A stretch of 53,736 nt of DNA from Terriglobales bacterium (lineage in GTDB: Bacteria > Acidobacteriota > Terriglobia > Terriglobales > Acidobacteriaceae), in contig DATKKJ010000021.1 of the NCBI GenBank assembly GCA_035543055.1, forward strand, positions 1 to 53,736, written 5' to 3'. Numbering within the stretch: the first letter of the stretch is position 1; the number at the start of each line of letters is the position of its first letter. The notes below the pieces were generated by a model. It had not been told where the DNA came from. It made no database searches and saw only the letters and a list, made by a program, of their open reading frames with translations. Positions 34,601-42,748 of this stretch are shown piece after piece. A program made the position numbers and the translations under genes.

Positions 34601-34693
34601 CTGAATCCGCCGACCTTCCTGGTGGGCCGGGAGAACTCGGTGCAGCAACTCCGGCGGTTCAATTTCTTCTTCAGCATCGGGCAGACCTTCTGA
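31622..34693 (+). CDS. Omp85 outer-membrane assembly protein (BamA/TamA) with about seven POTRA domains
   Basis: 1023-aa outer-membrane protein. A signal peptide is followed by about seven POTRA repeats of roughly 80 residues between positions 50 and 640, then a 16-strand Omp85 barrel ending in F (SIGQTF). Each POTRA shows the pattern V..I.i.G, ..L..G..y...., D..v.....G (for example DVDWSDV, ASLTLTGNEHIS, SQVLVTGLQAT). BamA has five and TamA three, so the count is unusual. I chose the TTG at 31622, 8 nt after AGGAGA; the TTG at 31604 has no Shine-Dalgarno. It overlaps the next gene by 1 nt and leads a TamA/SurA-N/TamB-like operon. Confidence 0.9.
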   Translation: MGFRSALQAWLIAGVWCALAVAGAAQTGAGVANARRPAPAEAAAPDPALTQSSNLNRLAGLRVRAIEFRGTTPQENAHLLELLAQKTDEPLDKQKLRRSIQSLYATGRFADLQVEADRTPQNELTLVFIAEENLFFGRMLVIGAPRKGPNGHQLLNSSKLVLGELYTREKVQRGLEGMLRALKNNGFYQATIVPEYTKHPETRQIDVHFRVNPGEQAKVGKITIDAAPGVTVEQVMQIAHLHPGDDASSSRSDSALQRLRKHFQKQEHLEAQVALTDRTYHPENNTLDYGFVLRPGPEVDIRVEGASIPRGALKKYIPVYEENAVDDDLLNEGRRNLRDYFQSRGYFDVKIDYTEKDEADRRLVVYDVNRGMRHKLVKVDVDWSDVVTRPHGEPYFKTDVIRERMLVQPAGRVLSQGLFSQSLLARDQQAIEYLYKSNGFLQVKVTADVQDDYQGDPGRMRIVVHIAEGPQTRVASLTLTGNEHISAEEIRGLISTLEGQPWSETNIAGDREAIMNHYFNHGFPDVELEATSAPISDDSTRMEVTFKVSEGRQVFVSQVLVTGLQATHPFVVDREITVKPGDPLNQSAMFDSQRNLYDLGIFNEVDVAVQNPEGDDTRKNMLFDIKEARRWTFNYGLGLEVQTGSEPNSNLPQGRTGVSPRVSFDLTRINFRGRNHTLLFKSHVGRLEQRALFTYQAPRWFDHKNLTFSFISFYDNTNDIRTFTSQRLEGALQLEHRWSRATTFLYRFSYREVKATNLVIDPDLVPLYSKPVRIGMPSFTFIRDTRDNPLDSRRGLYTTLDMGISSRVFGSQAGFVRFLGQNSTYHSFNKGRIILARSTRLGIEHPTASSTLPEGVIPLPELLFAGGGNSHRGFSINQAGPRDLDTGFPLGGQALFVNNLELRLPPPWLPWLENKVSPVLFYDMGNVFASPSDMFHSFLKTGQNNLQECRPIKPTDPPDFKPFCDFSFMSHAIGGGVRYNTPIGPVRLDFGYNLNPPTFLVGRENSVQQLRRFNFFFSIGQTF

Positions 34694-35343
34694 TGAGGAT
34701 CTGGCGACAACTCGCGTTCCTGCTTGCCGTGCTGGCCCCGCTGGCCGCGGCCGGAGAGATGGTGGACCGCATCGTTGCGCGGGTGAATCGCCGCGTCATC
34801 CTGGAAAGCGAGGTGGAGGACTCCTTGCGCTACCAGGCCATGGCCGCGGGACGCGATCCGGCGCGCTTCAGCGCGGAGGAGCGCAAGCGGGCCATCGACC
34901 AGCTCGTGGACCAGGCGCTGATCGAGGCGCAGATCGACAGAGCGACCCTCGTGCGCGCGTCGAAGGAGGACGTAGAGCGGCAGATCGCGACCATGCGGCG
35001 CCAGATCCCCGGCGCTTCCGATGACCAGGGTTGGCGCGCGCTGCTGGCCAGGTACGGGCTCACCGAGAACGACATTGCCCAGCTCGTGGCCGAGCAGCTG
35101 AACATCATCCGCTACGTGGACGCCCGCTTCCGTCCCAACATTCACATCGACCAGCGCAGCATCGAGAACTACTACCTGGAGCAGCTGATCCCGCAGCTGC
35201 ACCGGGACGGCGCGCACGAAGTGCCGCTGGGCGAGGTCTCCGGCAAGATCGAGGAGATCCTGGTCGAGCAACGTATCAACGACCTGATGACGCTTTGGTT
35301 GCAGAGCCTCCGCGGGCAGGAGGAGGTGCAGGAACTGCGATGA
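34693..35343 (+). CDS. SurA N-terminal-domain-like periplasmic chaperone, no PPIase domain
   Basis: 216-aa exported protein. A signal peptide (WRQLAFLLAVLAPLAAAG) is followed by EMVDRIVARVNRRVILESEVE, the classic SurA/PpiD opening, and the helical core KRAIDQLVDQALIEAQI. No parvulin (rotamase) domain is present. It ends with a helical C-terminus (GEVSGKIEEILVEQRINDLMTLWL), matching the terminal helix of the SurA chaperone module. It probably chaperones outer-membrane proteins or precursors for the adjacent Omp85 and TamB proteins. ATG 34693 overlaps the upstream TGA; the stop overlaps the TamB start. Confidence 0.85.
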   Translation: MRIWRQLAFLLAVLAPLAAAGEMVDRIVARVNRRVILESEVEDSLRYQAMAAGRDPARFSAEERKRAIDQLVDQALIEAQIDRATLVRASKEDVERQIATMRRQIPGASDDQGWRALLARYGLTENDIAQLVAEQLNIIRYVDARFRPNIHIDQRSIENYYLEQLIPQLHRDGAHEVPLGEVSGKIEEILVEQRINDLMTLWLQSLRGQEEVQELR

Positions 35344-38300
35344 GCCGCCCGCGCAAACTCGTGTGGGGGACGATCGTGCTCCTTATCGTCGTGGCGCTCT
35401 TCGCCGTCTGGTATCTGCGCAGCGACGCGTTACGGGAGAGGGTCGGCGCGGAGGTGATCGCGAGCCTCGAAGCGGCCACCGGCGGCAAGGTGGAAATGGG
35501 CTCGTTCCAGTGGAGCCTGTCCCATCTAAGCTTCGAGATCCACGATCTGACGATCCACGGTTTGGAGCCTCCGGGAGAAGCGCCCTTCGTGCACGTCGAA
35601 CGCGCCGATATCCGAGCCGAGGTGCTCTCCTTGGTCAGCCGCCGAATCGTGCTGCGGCATGTCGCGCTGAAGCGTCCCGTCATCCACGTGATCGTCCATC
35701 CGGACGATTCGACCAACACTCCGGTCCCTCTTGCCGAAAAAGGCAGAGCGGAGGCGCTCATTGAGCTGTCGGTCGGGCACATGCAGACCAGCGATGGCCA
35801 GCTGCTGCTGAATGCCCAGGCGATCCCACTCGATGTGAACGCCTCGGATGTGACCGCCGAACTTGGGTACCACCCCAAGGACCGGCGCTACGACGTGGAG
35901 TTCCACTCGCGAAGCGTGCAGATCGACCATCCGGGCTGGGTGCCGATCAAGGGACAGGCAGACGCCCGCTTGAACATGTGGCCGGGCAGGATCGAGGTGA
36001 AGGCATTCCAGCTCACGTCGGGGCGCTCGCATCTCGAGTTCACCGGAAGTGCGGCCAATCTCGCGAACCCGGAAGCCGACATCATCTACAAGGCTTCTCT
36101 CGATGCGGGCGAGGCGGCCGCGATCGTCCAGGTGCCCGGCCTTCGTTCCGGCAGCATCGAGGTGAGCGGGCAGGCGGCGTACGCAGCGCGTGCACTCTCC
36201 TCCGTCGGGAAGGTGATCGTGAAGAACGGGGAGTGGCGAGACTCCCATGCGCAGGCCTTCGTGCATGGGGGCGCGCAATTCACCGCCAACCGCGATCGCA
36301 TCATCCTCTCCAGCATCTTCGCGACCGCGCTCGGCGGAACCGTGAACGGCGCCGGCGAGATCCGAGGCTGGAGCTCCGGCAATCGGCCCGCAGGTGCCGG
36401 GGCCAAGGAGCCGGCCGCATCCGGGGTGCTGAACCTGCGCGTGAACGGCCTCCAGCTACACCAGTTGGTTGACGTCCTGGGGGCGCGGTCGGCCACGCTC
36501 CGAAGGGTCGCCCCCGCCGGCAGCATCGCGGGCACGCTCCGCGCTCAGTGGACGGGATCGTTGTACAACCTGCAGACGGCGATGGATCTCGACGTGGTCC
36601 CGCCGGCGGCTCCCACTCCCGATCAGCTTCCCGTGACCGCCCGGGTGAAAGCGACCTATCATCGCGGGACGCAAACGATCGATGTGCCGCAGCTCAACCT
36701 GGCGACGCGCACGACGCGGGTGGACGCCACCGGCGTCCTGGGCTCGACCACTGCCGATCTGCGCGTCGCCGTGAACTCTACCGACCTTTCTGATCTCGCT
36801 CCGGTGCTGGCGCTGGTCGGGTCCGATGCGCTGCCCGCCTACATCCACGGGCGTGCGTCGTTCACCGGCACGATCGCGGGAAAACTCGCCGCTCCGGTGG
36901 TAAGCGGCCACCTGGAGGCGACGGACTTTGATTCCGTCACCAGCTTGCCGCCCGGATTGGCGCTCCCGCCCTCCCCCAAAGCGCCGGAAGAGCCGGTGCG
37001 CATGCATTGGGACCTGCTGCGCGTCGACATCCTGCATTCCTCGACCCAGTCGGCGGCACGCCACGGCCTCCTGCGGCGCGGGCCGGCGAACATCGAATTC
37101 GATGGGACCGCCAACAGCGCCAACGGCAAGCTGGACGCCAACACTCCCTTCACCCTACGGTCGCGGATGGCCAACCTGGAGATCTCCGACCTGCAGGCGC
37201 TCTTACGGCAGCATTACCCGGTCACCAGCAGGCTGTCGGTGGATGTGAACCTGACCGGGACGGTCAACGACCTGCGCGGCAGCGGCCACCTGCAAGCCAC
37301 CGACCTCACCATCGCCGGGGAGCCGTTCTCCAGTCTCCGCGCCAACCTCGGCTTTGCCGGGCGCGAGGCGCAGCTCAATAACCTGGTCCTGGCCCACGAT
37401 GGAGTCCAGTTCACCGGCGCGGTCGCTTACGCTGCCTCCACTCATGCATTCCGCTTCGGCTTGCGTGGCAACGCCTTCGAACTGGCGAAGTTGCAGCGGC
37501 TCCAGTCAGCCAGATACCAGGTGAACGGCGTCGCAGACTTGGACATATCGGGGTCCGGGACCCTGGAAGAACCGGTCCTCAACGGTGCGCTGCGGGTCAC
37601 GCGCCTGGTGGTGAATGGCGAGCAAGTGGGCGACGTCACCGCCGACGCCGTCACCCGCGGCGCCGACCTCCAGATCAATGCCCGCGTGCACAGTCCGAAC
37701 GCCGACCTCGCAGTCGAGGGCAGCGCGCGCATGAGGGAGGATTGGCCCGCGAACTTGCGCGTGCACTTCGAGCGCTCCGATATCGATCCCCTGCTCCTGG
37801 CCTACCTTCAGGGGCAGGTCACCGGCCATTCCGCGATGACCGGTTTCGTGTACGTGAAAGGCCCGCTGCGACGCCCGCGGGACCTCAACATCAACGGCAC
37901 CATCGACGAGTTCTCGGCCGAGATCTCGAAGATGCGCATCGGCAGCAGCGGTCCCATCCGCTTCAGCATGGCCAACGAGGTGTTCACGCTCGAACGTTTT
38001 CACCTGGTCGCGGAGGGCACCGACCTGACCGCTTCCGGGACCGTCCGCCTGGGCGGGACGCGCGAGATGAACCTGCGGGCGGACGGACGCCTCAACATGA
38101 GGATGCTGCAGACGTTCGATTCCGACCTGACTTCTTACGGGACCACCGACCTGGCCGTCGGCATCGGAGGCTCGCTCTCCCGTCCCGACGTGACCGGCCA
38201 AATCACCATCCACGACGCCGGCATCTCCTTCATCGATCTCGCCAACGGTCTCAGCCACGTGAACGGCACCCTGGTGTTCAACGAAAACCGGCTGCGGGTG

Positions 38301-39344
38301 CGCTCTCTGACCGCGCAGACCGGCGGAGGCACCCTCGATATCGGCGGCTTCATCAGCTACGCCAAGGGACTGCTGTTCAATCTCACCGCCAAGAGCAGCG
38401 ACATCCGCCTGCGCTATCCCGCCGGCGTGAGCTCGGTGGCCAAAGTGGACCTGCGCTACGTCGGCTCGCCGCAGAACTCACGCTTGAGCGGCGATGTGGA
38501 GATCACGCGGTTCTCGCTGAACTCGCGCTTCGATCTCGCCCAGTACCTGGAGCGGTTCAAGCAGGCGCCCGCCATGCCGGTACTGAGCGCGCCGCTCAAC
38601 AATCTCCACCTCGATGTGCACATCACTTCCAGCCCGGAGGTCCAGGTGCAGACCGCGTCGGCAAAGCTCTCCGGGACGATGGACCTGCGGCTGCGGGGCA
38701 CCGCCACACGTCCGGTTCTGCTCGGCCGGGTGAACGTGCTGGAAGGCAATGTCGCGATCAATGGCACCAAGTACCATATCGAGCGCGGCGACGTGACCTT
38801 CTCCAACCCCACCCACATCCAGCCCGTGATCAATGTGGAAGCCACCGCCCGCATCCGCGATTACGACATCAGCCTGGGGGTTCACGGCGAGCCGCCGCCC
38901 GGCCGGCTGGTTTCCACCTACCGTTCCGACCCGCCGCTGCCCACCGCGGACATCATCGCCTTGCTCGCGCTCGGACGCACCAAGGAAGAGTCCGTGCTGG
39001 TCGCCTCGCCCACCCAGAACTACACCGAGAGCGCCTCCAGCGCCATCCTGGAGGAGGCGCTGAGCGCCACCGTCAGCAGCCGCTCGCAGAAGCTGTTCGG
39101 CCTGAACCGGATCAAGATCGACCCCCAGGCGGGCGGCCCGGAGAGCAACCCCAACGCCCGCGCCACCATCGAGCAGCAGGTTTCCGACAAGGTGACACTC
39201 ACCTTCATCACCAACCTCTCGCAATCGTCGCAACAGATCGTGCAGGTGGAGTACCAGGTGAACCGCAACCTGACCGTCATCGCTGTCCGCGACCAGAACG
39301 GGGTGGTAAGCTTCGACGTGCGCTATCGCCAGCGCAAGCGCTAG
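35340..39344 (+). CDS. tamB: TamB/YtfN-like translocation and assembly module protein (AsmA-like, DUF490)
   Basis: 1334-aa protein. An N-terminal membrane anchor (RKLVWGTIVLLIVVALFAVWYL) is followed by a very long repetitive beta region typical of AsmA/TamB bridges. The C-terminal DUF490 has GTATRPVLLGRVNVLEGNVAINGTKYHIERGDVTFSNP and PPLPTADIIALLALGRTKE, ending with FDVRYRQRKR. Such bridge proteins span the periplasm as hydrophobic grooves and carry lipids or help assembly together with Omp85 partners. ATGA overlap (35340-35343) with the SurA-like gene shows one operon. Confidence 0.92.
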   Translation: MSRPRKLVWGTIVLLIVVALFAVWYLRSDALRERVGAEVIASLEAATGGKVEMGSFQWSLSHLSFEIHDLTIHGLEPPGEAPFVHVERADIRAEVLSLVSRRIVLRHVALKRPVIHVIVHPDDSTNTPVPLAEKGRAEALIELSVGHMQTSDGQLLLNAQAIPLDVNASDVTAELGYHPKDRRYDVEFHSRSVQIDHPGWVPIKGQADARLNMWPGRIEVKAFQLTSGRSHLEFTGSAANLANPEADIIYKASLDAGEAAAIVQVPGLRSGSIEVSGQAAYAARALSSVGKVIVKNGEWRDSHAQAFVHGGAQFTANRDRIILSSIFATALGGTVNGAGEIRGWSSGNRPAGAGAKEPAASGVLNLRVNGLQLHQLVDVLGARSATLRRVAPAGSIAGTLRAQWTGSLYNLQTAMDLDVVPPAAPTPDQLPVTARVKATYHRGTQTIDVPQLNLATRTTRVDATGVLGSTTADLRVAVNSTDLSDLAPVLALVGSDALPAYIHGRASFTGTIAGKLAAPVVSGHLEATDFDSVTSLPPGLALPPSPKAPEEPVRMHWDLLRVDILHSSTQSAARHGLLRRGPANIEFDGTANSANGKLDANTPFTLRSRMANLEISDLQALLRQHYPVTSRLSVDVNLTGTVNDLRGSGHLQATDLTIAGEPFSSLRANLGFAGREAQLNNLVLAHDGVQFTGAVAYAASTHAFRFGLRGNAFELAKLQRLQSARYQVNGVADLDISGSGTLEEPVLNGALRVTRLVVNGEQVGDVTADAVTRGADLQINARVHSPNADLAVEGSARMREDWPANLRVHFERSDIDPLLLAYLQGQVTGHSAMTGFVYVKGPLRRPRDLNINGTIDEFSAEISKMRIGSSGPIRFSMANEVFTLERFHLVAEGTDLTASGTVRLGGTREMNLRADGRLNMRMLQTFDSDLTSYGTTDLAVGIGGSLSRPDVTGQITIHDAGISFIDLANGLSHVNGTLVFNENRLRVRSLTAQTGGGTLDIGGFISYAKGLLFNLTAKSSDIRLRYPAGVSSVAKVDLRYVGSPQNSRLSGDVEITRFSLNSRFDLAQYLERFKQAPAMPVLSAPLNNLHLDVHITSSPEVQVQTASAKLSGTMDLRLRGTATRPVLLGRVNVLEGNVAINGTKYHIERGDVTFSNPTHIQPVINVEATARIRDYDISLGVHGEPPPGRLVSTYRSDPPLPTADIIALLALGRTKEESVLVASPTQNYTESASSAILEEALSATVSSRSQKLFGLNRIKIDPQAGGPESNPNARATIEQQVSDKVTLTFITNLSQSSQQIVQVEYQVNRNLTVIAVRDQNGVVSFDVRYRQRKR

Positions 39345-39346
39345 TC

Positions 39347-40015
39347 ATGTCGGCGGCAAGCGGGAACGATGCTTTCGAACCCATGCGGCTGCGCATGGTC
39401 GCGACCCAGATCTGCGAACGCGGGGTCCGCGATCCACGGGTGCTCGATGCCATGCGGCGCGTGCCCCGGCATCTGTTTGTGCCCCGCGGCCATGAGCGCG
39501 ACGCCTACGAAGACCACCCCATCCCCATCGGCGAAGGCCAGACGATCTCGCAGCCGTATGTGGTCGCCGCCATGACCGAGGCGTTGGCGCCTCAACCGGA
39601 AGACACCGTGCTCGAGATCGGCACCGGATCGGGGTATCAGACCGCGGTGCTGGCCGAGCTGGTGAGCCGGGTGTACTCCATCGAGCGTATCGCCTCACTG
39701 GCCAACCGGGGCCGGGAAGCCCTGGAGCGCGCCGGCTACCGGAACGTCTCGGTCGTCGTGGGAGACGGTAGCGAGGGCCTGCCGGGCGCCGCTCCCTTCG
39801 ACGCCATCCTGGTCACGGCCGCGGCCCCGGCGCTTCCCCAAGCCCTGTTCGACCAGTTGCGCGAGGGTGGGCGCATGGTCGTCCCCATCGGCACCTACGC
39901 CGGCCAGCAGCTCTGGCTGGTGCGCAAGGCAGAGGGCAAGCCGGTGAGCACCGGGCTCGACCTTGTCCGTTTTGTCCCCTTGATCGGGGCTCAGGGGTAC
40001 GACGAAAGCTGGTGA
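39347..40015 (+). CDS. pcm: Protein-L-isoaspartate O-methyltransferase
   Basis: 222-aa SAM-dependent PIMT that repairs isoaspartyl residues. Motif I is VLEIGTGSGYQTAVLAEL, and IPIGEGQTISQPYVVAAMTEAL is the substrate/cofactor signature. The start ATG is 2 nt after the TamB stop, so it is the last gene of that operon. N-terminal helix: MRLRMVATQICERGVRDPRVLDAMRRVPRHLFVP. Confidence 0.94.
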   Translation: MSAASGNDAFEPMRLRMVATQICERGVRDPRVLDAMRRVPRHLFVPRGHERDAYEDHPIPIGEGQTISQPYVVAAMTEALAPQPEDTVLEIGTGSGYQTAVLAELVSRVYSIERIASLANRGREALERAGYRNVSVVVGDGSEGLPGAAPFDAILVTAAAPALPQALFDQLREGGRMVVPIGTYAGQQLWLVRKAEGKPVSTGLDLVRFVPLIGAQGYDESW

Positions 40016-40031
40016 CCGGCCGCGCATCCGA

Positions 40032-40037
40032 TAGAAT
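40032..40037 (+). promoter_or_regulatory. -10-like TAGAAT 6 nt before the ubiA-type start
   Basis: TAGAAT, 6 nt, then GTG: +1 would be the start codon itself. No Shine-Dalgarno is present. Confidence 0.45.
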
Positions 40038-40043
40038 CGTGCT

Positions 40044-40910
40044 GTGGGACTGGTCCGCAACTTCCGCATCACCCTGGAGATGATCAAGTGGGAGCACTCG
40101 GTCTTCGCACTCCCCTTCGCCTTGTGCGGGGCCATGCTGGCGGCGCGGGGCCTGCCGCGCTGGAGCCAGCTCGCTTGGATCATTGTCGCCATGGTTGCGG
40201 CGCGCTCCGCTGCCATGGCCTTCAACCGCCTGGCCGACGCCGACTTGGACGCCGCCAATCCCCGCACCGCCTCCCGTGCCCTGCCCGCCGGCCTGCTCTC
40301 CCGACGCTTCGTCGGCCTGTTCGTGGTCACCTCAGCGGCAGTGCTAGTGTTCGCCGCCTGGCGCCTCAACCGACTGGCCCTGTATCTGTCTCCTGTGGCT
40401 CTGGCCATCCTGCTGCTGTACTCGTACACCAAGCGCTTCACCCGCTGGTCTCACCTGATGCTGGGATTCGCGTTGGGAGCGGCTCCGGCCGCCGCCTGGA
40501 TCGCGGTCCGCGGCGCCCTCGATCCCCGCATCCTGATCCTCACCGCGGCGGTCACCTTCTGGGTCGGCGGCTTCGATGTCCTCTATGCCTGCCAGGATTA
40601 TGAGTTCGACCGCCGGGCCGGGCTGCATTCGGTGCCCCGTTATCTGGGCATCGCTCGCGCTCTCCTGCTCGCCCGCCTCCTTCACCTGCTGATGCTGGCG
40701 CTGCTGGTCGTGCTGGTACTGGTTTTTCAGCTCGGCGGGATCGCGATCGCGGGTGTGCTGGCGGTGGCCATTCTGCTGGCCTACGAGCATTCCCTGGTCC
40801 GCTCGGGGGACCTCAGCCGGCTGAACGCCGCTTTTTTCACCATGAACGGCGTGATCTCGGTGGTGTTCTTCCTCTTCGTGGCTGGTGACCTTCTGCTCCG
40901 CACCCGCTGA
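40044..40910 (+). CDS. mqnP: UbiA-family polyprenyltransferase (probable futalosine-pathway MqnP)
   Basis: 288-aa integral membrane prenyltransferase with about eight helices. The first Asp-rich site is NRLADADLDAANPRT (N61, D65, D69), and the second is YACQDYEFDRRAGLHSVPRYLG. It attaches a polyprenyl chain to an aromatic acid. The nearby mqnE makes this a futalosine-route enzyme for menaquinone rather than UbiA or MenA proper. That choice is inference from context. The start is the GTG at 40044; a -10-like TAGAAT ends 6 nt before it. Confidence 0.88.
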   Translation: MGLVRNFRITLEMIKWEHSVFALPFALCGAMLAARGLPRWSQLAWIIVAMVAARSAAMAFNRLADADLDAANPRTASRALPAGLLSRRFVGLFVVTSAAVLVFAAWRLNRLALYLSPVALAILLLYSYTKRFTRWSHLMLGFALGAAPAAAWIAVRGALDPRILILTAAVTFWVGGFDVLYACQDYEFDRRAGLHSVPRYLGIARALLLARLLHLLMLALLVVLVLVFQLGGIAIAGVLAVAILLAYEHSLVRSGDLSRLNAAFFTMNGVISVVFFLFVAGDLLLRTR

Positions 40911-41117
40911 AATTTTGTTACTTTTTTCTGGCACTCTCTCGTATATCGACATATATTTGTCCTGTTTTGGGACGTGGAAGGTGATTTGCCAAGTTGACGC
41001 GGTCTCTGCCGGCTCTGCCGGTGGAGGCCTTTGTCTTTTTTGTGCGCTTCACCCGCCCCCATCACCCGCCTGACCGGTCAGAACGAGGAACCAGCGGTGG
41101 ACGAAAGGAATGTTTCA

Positions 41118-41324
41118 ATGGCCAAAGAACGTGGGACCGTAAAGTGGTTCAACGCCAGCAAAGGGTATGGGTTCATCCAGCGCGAGCAGGGTGGAGACAT
41201 TTTTGTGCACCACACCGCCATCCAGGCGGAGGGGTTCCGGACCCTCAATGAAGGCGACGCCGTAGAATTCGAAGTCACCCAGGGACCTAAAGGACTGCAA
41301 GCTTCTAACGTGAACCGTTTGTAG
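41118..41324 (+). CDS. Cold-shock domain protein
   Basis: 68-aa CspA-type OB fold. RNP1 is KGYGFI and RNP2 is DIFVHHTAI; it opens [21 protein letters not shown]. It binds single-stranded RNA/DNA as an RNA chaperone. AAAGGA lies 8 nt before the ATG. A 207-nt AT-containing leader (after the ubiA-type stop) is typical of csp mRNAs, which use long 5' UTRs for temperature control. The longer reading upstream is not supported. Confidence 0.95.
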   Translation: MAKERGTVKWFNASKGYGFIQREQGGDIFVHHTAIQAEGFRTLNEGDAVEFEVTQGPKGLQASNVNRL

Positions 41325-41332
41325 CCGCCGAA

Positions 41333-41360
41333 GGCGGGCGCCGTGGCGCCCGCCTCTTCC
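41333..41360 (+). terminator. Hairpin after the cold-shock gene
   Basis: GGCGGGCGC-cgtg-GCGCCCGCC, a 9-bp GC stem followed by TCTTCC. The tail is poor in U, so it is a moderate candidate. Confidence 0.5.
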
Positions 41361-41405
41361 GCTCAGCTCCTGCCGCCCGGGCTGACCTGCGGCGCGCCCG
41401 TAGGG

Positions 41406-41411
41406 TAATAT
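41406..41411 (+). promoter_or_regulatory. -10-like TAATAT 7 nt before mqnE
   Basis: TAATAT, 7 nt, then GTG. Leaderless arrangement again; no Shine-Dalgarno. Confidence 0.45.
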
Positions 41412-41418
41412 CGAGCTA

Positions 41419-42543
41419 GTGCTCCACGCCTTCCAGACCGACGATGCCGCACTGCGTCCGGTGGCCGAAAAGGTCCTGGCCGGCGCCCGCTTGGACGCCG
41501 ACGACGCCCGGGCGCTGTACCGGTCAGGAGACGTTCTGGCCGTCGGCTGGCTGGCCAACCACGTTCGCGAGCGACTGCACGGCAACCGCGCTTACTTCAA
41601 CGTAAACCGTCACATCAATCCCACCAACGTCTGCGTCGCCGCCTGCCGCCTGTGCGCCTTCGGACGCAAGAAAGACGCACCCGGCGCCTACACCATGGCC
41701 CTGGAAGAAGCCTGGCAGACCGCGGCCAGCGGCTACTCCGAGGCCATCACCGAGTTCCACATCGTCGGCGGCCTCCACCCCGACCTGCCCTTCGAGTACT
41801 TCCTCGATCTCATCCGCGGCCTGAAGCAGCGCTTCCCCCAGGTCCACTTGAAGGCCTTCACCATGGTCGAGATCGCGTACCTCGCCAAGCGGGCCAAGCT
41901 GACCACCGGCCAGACCCTGGAGAAACTGAAGGAAGCGGGGGTGGACTCTCTACCCGGGGGCGGGGCCGAGATCTTCGCCGACCGCGTCCGCCATATCATC
42001 TGCGACCACAAGATCGACGGTGACCAGTGGCTGGAGACCGCCCGCCTGGCCCACCAGATCGGCCTGAAGTCCAACGCCACCATGCTCTACGGCCACGTGG
42101 AGAACGACGACGACCGCATCGACCACCTGCTCAAGCTGCGGGCACTACAGGACGAGACCGGCGGCTTCCAGACTTACATCCCGCTGGCCTTTCACCCGGC
42201 CAATACCCCCTTGCAGCACCTGCACACCACCACCGGTCTGCGCGATATCAAGGAGGTGGCCATCGGCCGCCTGCTGCTCGACAACTTTCCCCACGTGAAG
42301 TCGTATTGGCAGATGGTCTCGCCCAAGATCGCGCAGATCGCGCTGCGCTTCGGCGCCGACGACATCGACGGCACCGTGGTAGAAGAAAAGATCTACCACG
42401 ATGCCGGCGCCACCACTCCGCAGGGGCTGCGCCGCCAGGACCTCATCCGCCTCATCAAGGAAGCAGGCCGGGAGCCCATCGAGCGCGACACCCTCTACCG
42501 CCCGGTCACCCGCAACGAGACCTCGTTCACCGTATCGGTGTAG
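41419..42543 (+). CDS. mqnE: Aminofutalosine synthase MqnE (radical SAM)
   Basis: 374-aa radical SAM enzyme of the futalosine menaquinone route. It joins 3-[(1-carboxyvinyl)oxy]benzoate to the adenosyl radical to give aminofutalosine. The cluster motif is C72-x3-C76-x2-C79 (CVAACRLC), in the MqnE-type context YFNVNRHINPTNVCVAACRLCAFGR. EFHIVGGLHPDLPFEYF and SLPGGGAEIFADRVRHIICD are family marks. The start is the GTG at 41419. Confidence 0.95.
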   Translation: MLHAFQTDDAALRPVAEKVLAGARLDADDARALYRSGDVLAVGWLANHVRERLHGNRAYFNVNRHINPTNVCVAACRLCAFGRKKDAPGAYTMALEEAWQTAASGYSEAITEFHIVGGLHPDLPFEYFLDLIRGLKQRFPQVHLKAFTMVEIAYLAKRAKLTTGQTLEKLKEAGVDSLPGGGAEIFADRVRHIICDHKIDGDQWLETARLAHQIGLKSNATMLYGHVENDDDRIDHLLKLRALQDETGGFQTYIPLAFHPANTPLQHLHTTTGLRDIKEVAIGRLLLDNFPHVKSYWQMVSPKIAQIALRFGADDIDGTVVEEKIYHDAGATTPQGLRRQDLIRLIKEAGREPIERDTLYRPVTRNETSFTVSV

Positions 42544-42562
42544 CCGCGGTACTGCGGCTTCT
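42542..42562 (+). terminator. Weak hairpin overlapping the mqnE stop
   Basis: AGCCGC-ggtact-GCGGCT then TCTC, beginning at base two of the TAG stop. Short stem and weak tail. Confidence 0.35.
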
Positions 42563-42658
42563 CACCCTGAGTCGAGCAATCGCTCCAGTTTCCGCCCCTA
42601 GCACCTCAACTGCCGCCAATCCTGACCCGCAAGTGCAACTTCTCATTTTTGCCTTGCG

Positions 42659-42679
42659 TTACACAGGCAGGTGTAAAAT
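42659..42679 (+). promoter_or_regulatory. Inverted repeat over the -10 of the HPF-sigma operon
   Basis: TTACAC-N6-GTGTAA (42659-42676) is a perfect 6-bp dyad. TAAAAT (42674-42679) is the -10 candidate and shares its last arm. A possible -35 is TTGCCT at 42649-42654, but the spacer (19 nt) is long. The dyad is placed to act as an operator for the sigma/HPF operon. The leader to the ATG at 42749 is about 65 nt. Confidence 0.5.
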
Positions 42680-42748
42680 TCTCTCCGGAGCAAGTGCAGC
42701 AGCCGCAAGGAACGGCCAGTGGGGTTCCAGCCGCGTCCCGAGGTAGCC

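Noticed and set aside
37742-40015. 757-codon plus-strand ORF reading from inside tamB into pcm
   Set aside because: Only its C-terminal 222 codons are pcm. The N-terminal part is an alternative frame of tamB, rich in Arg/Pro/His.
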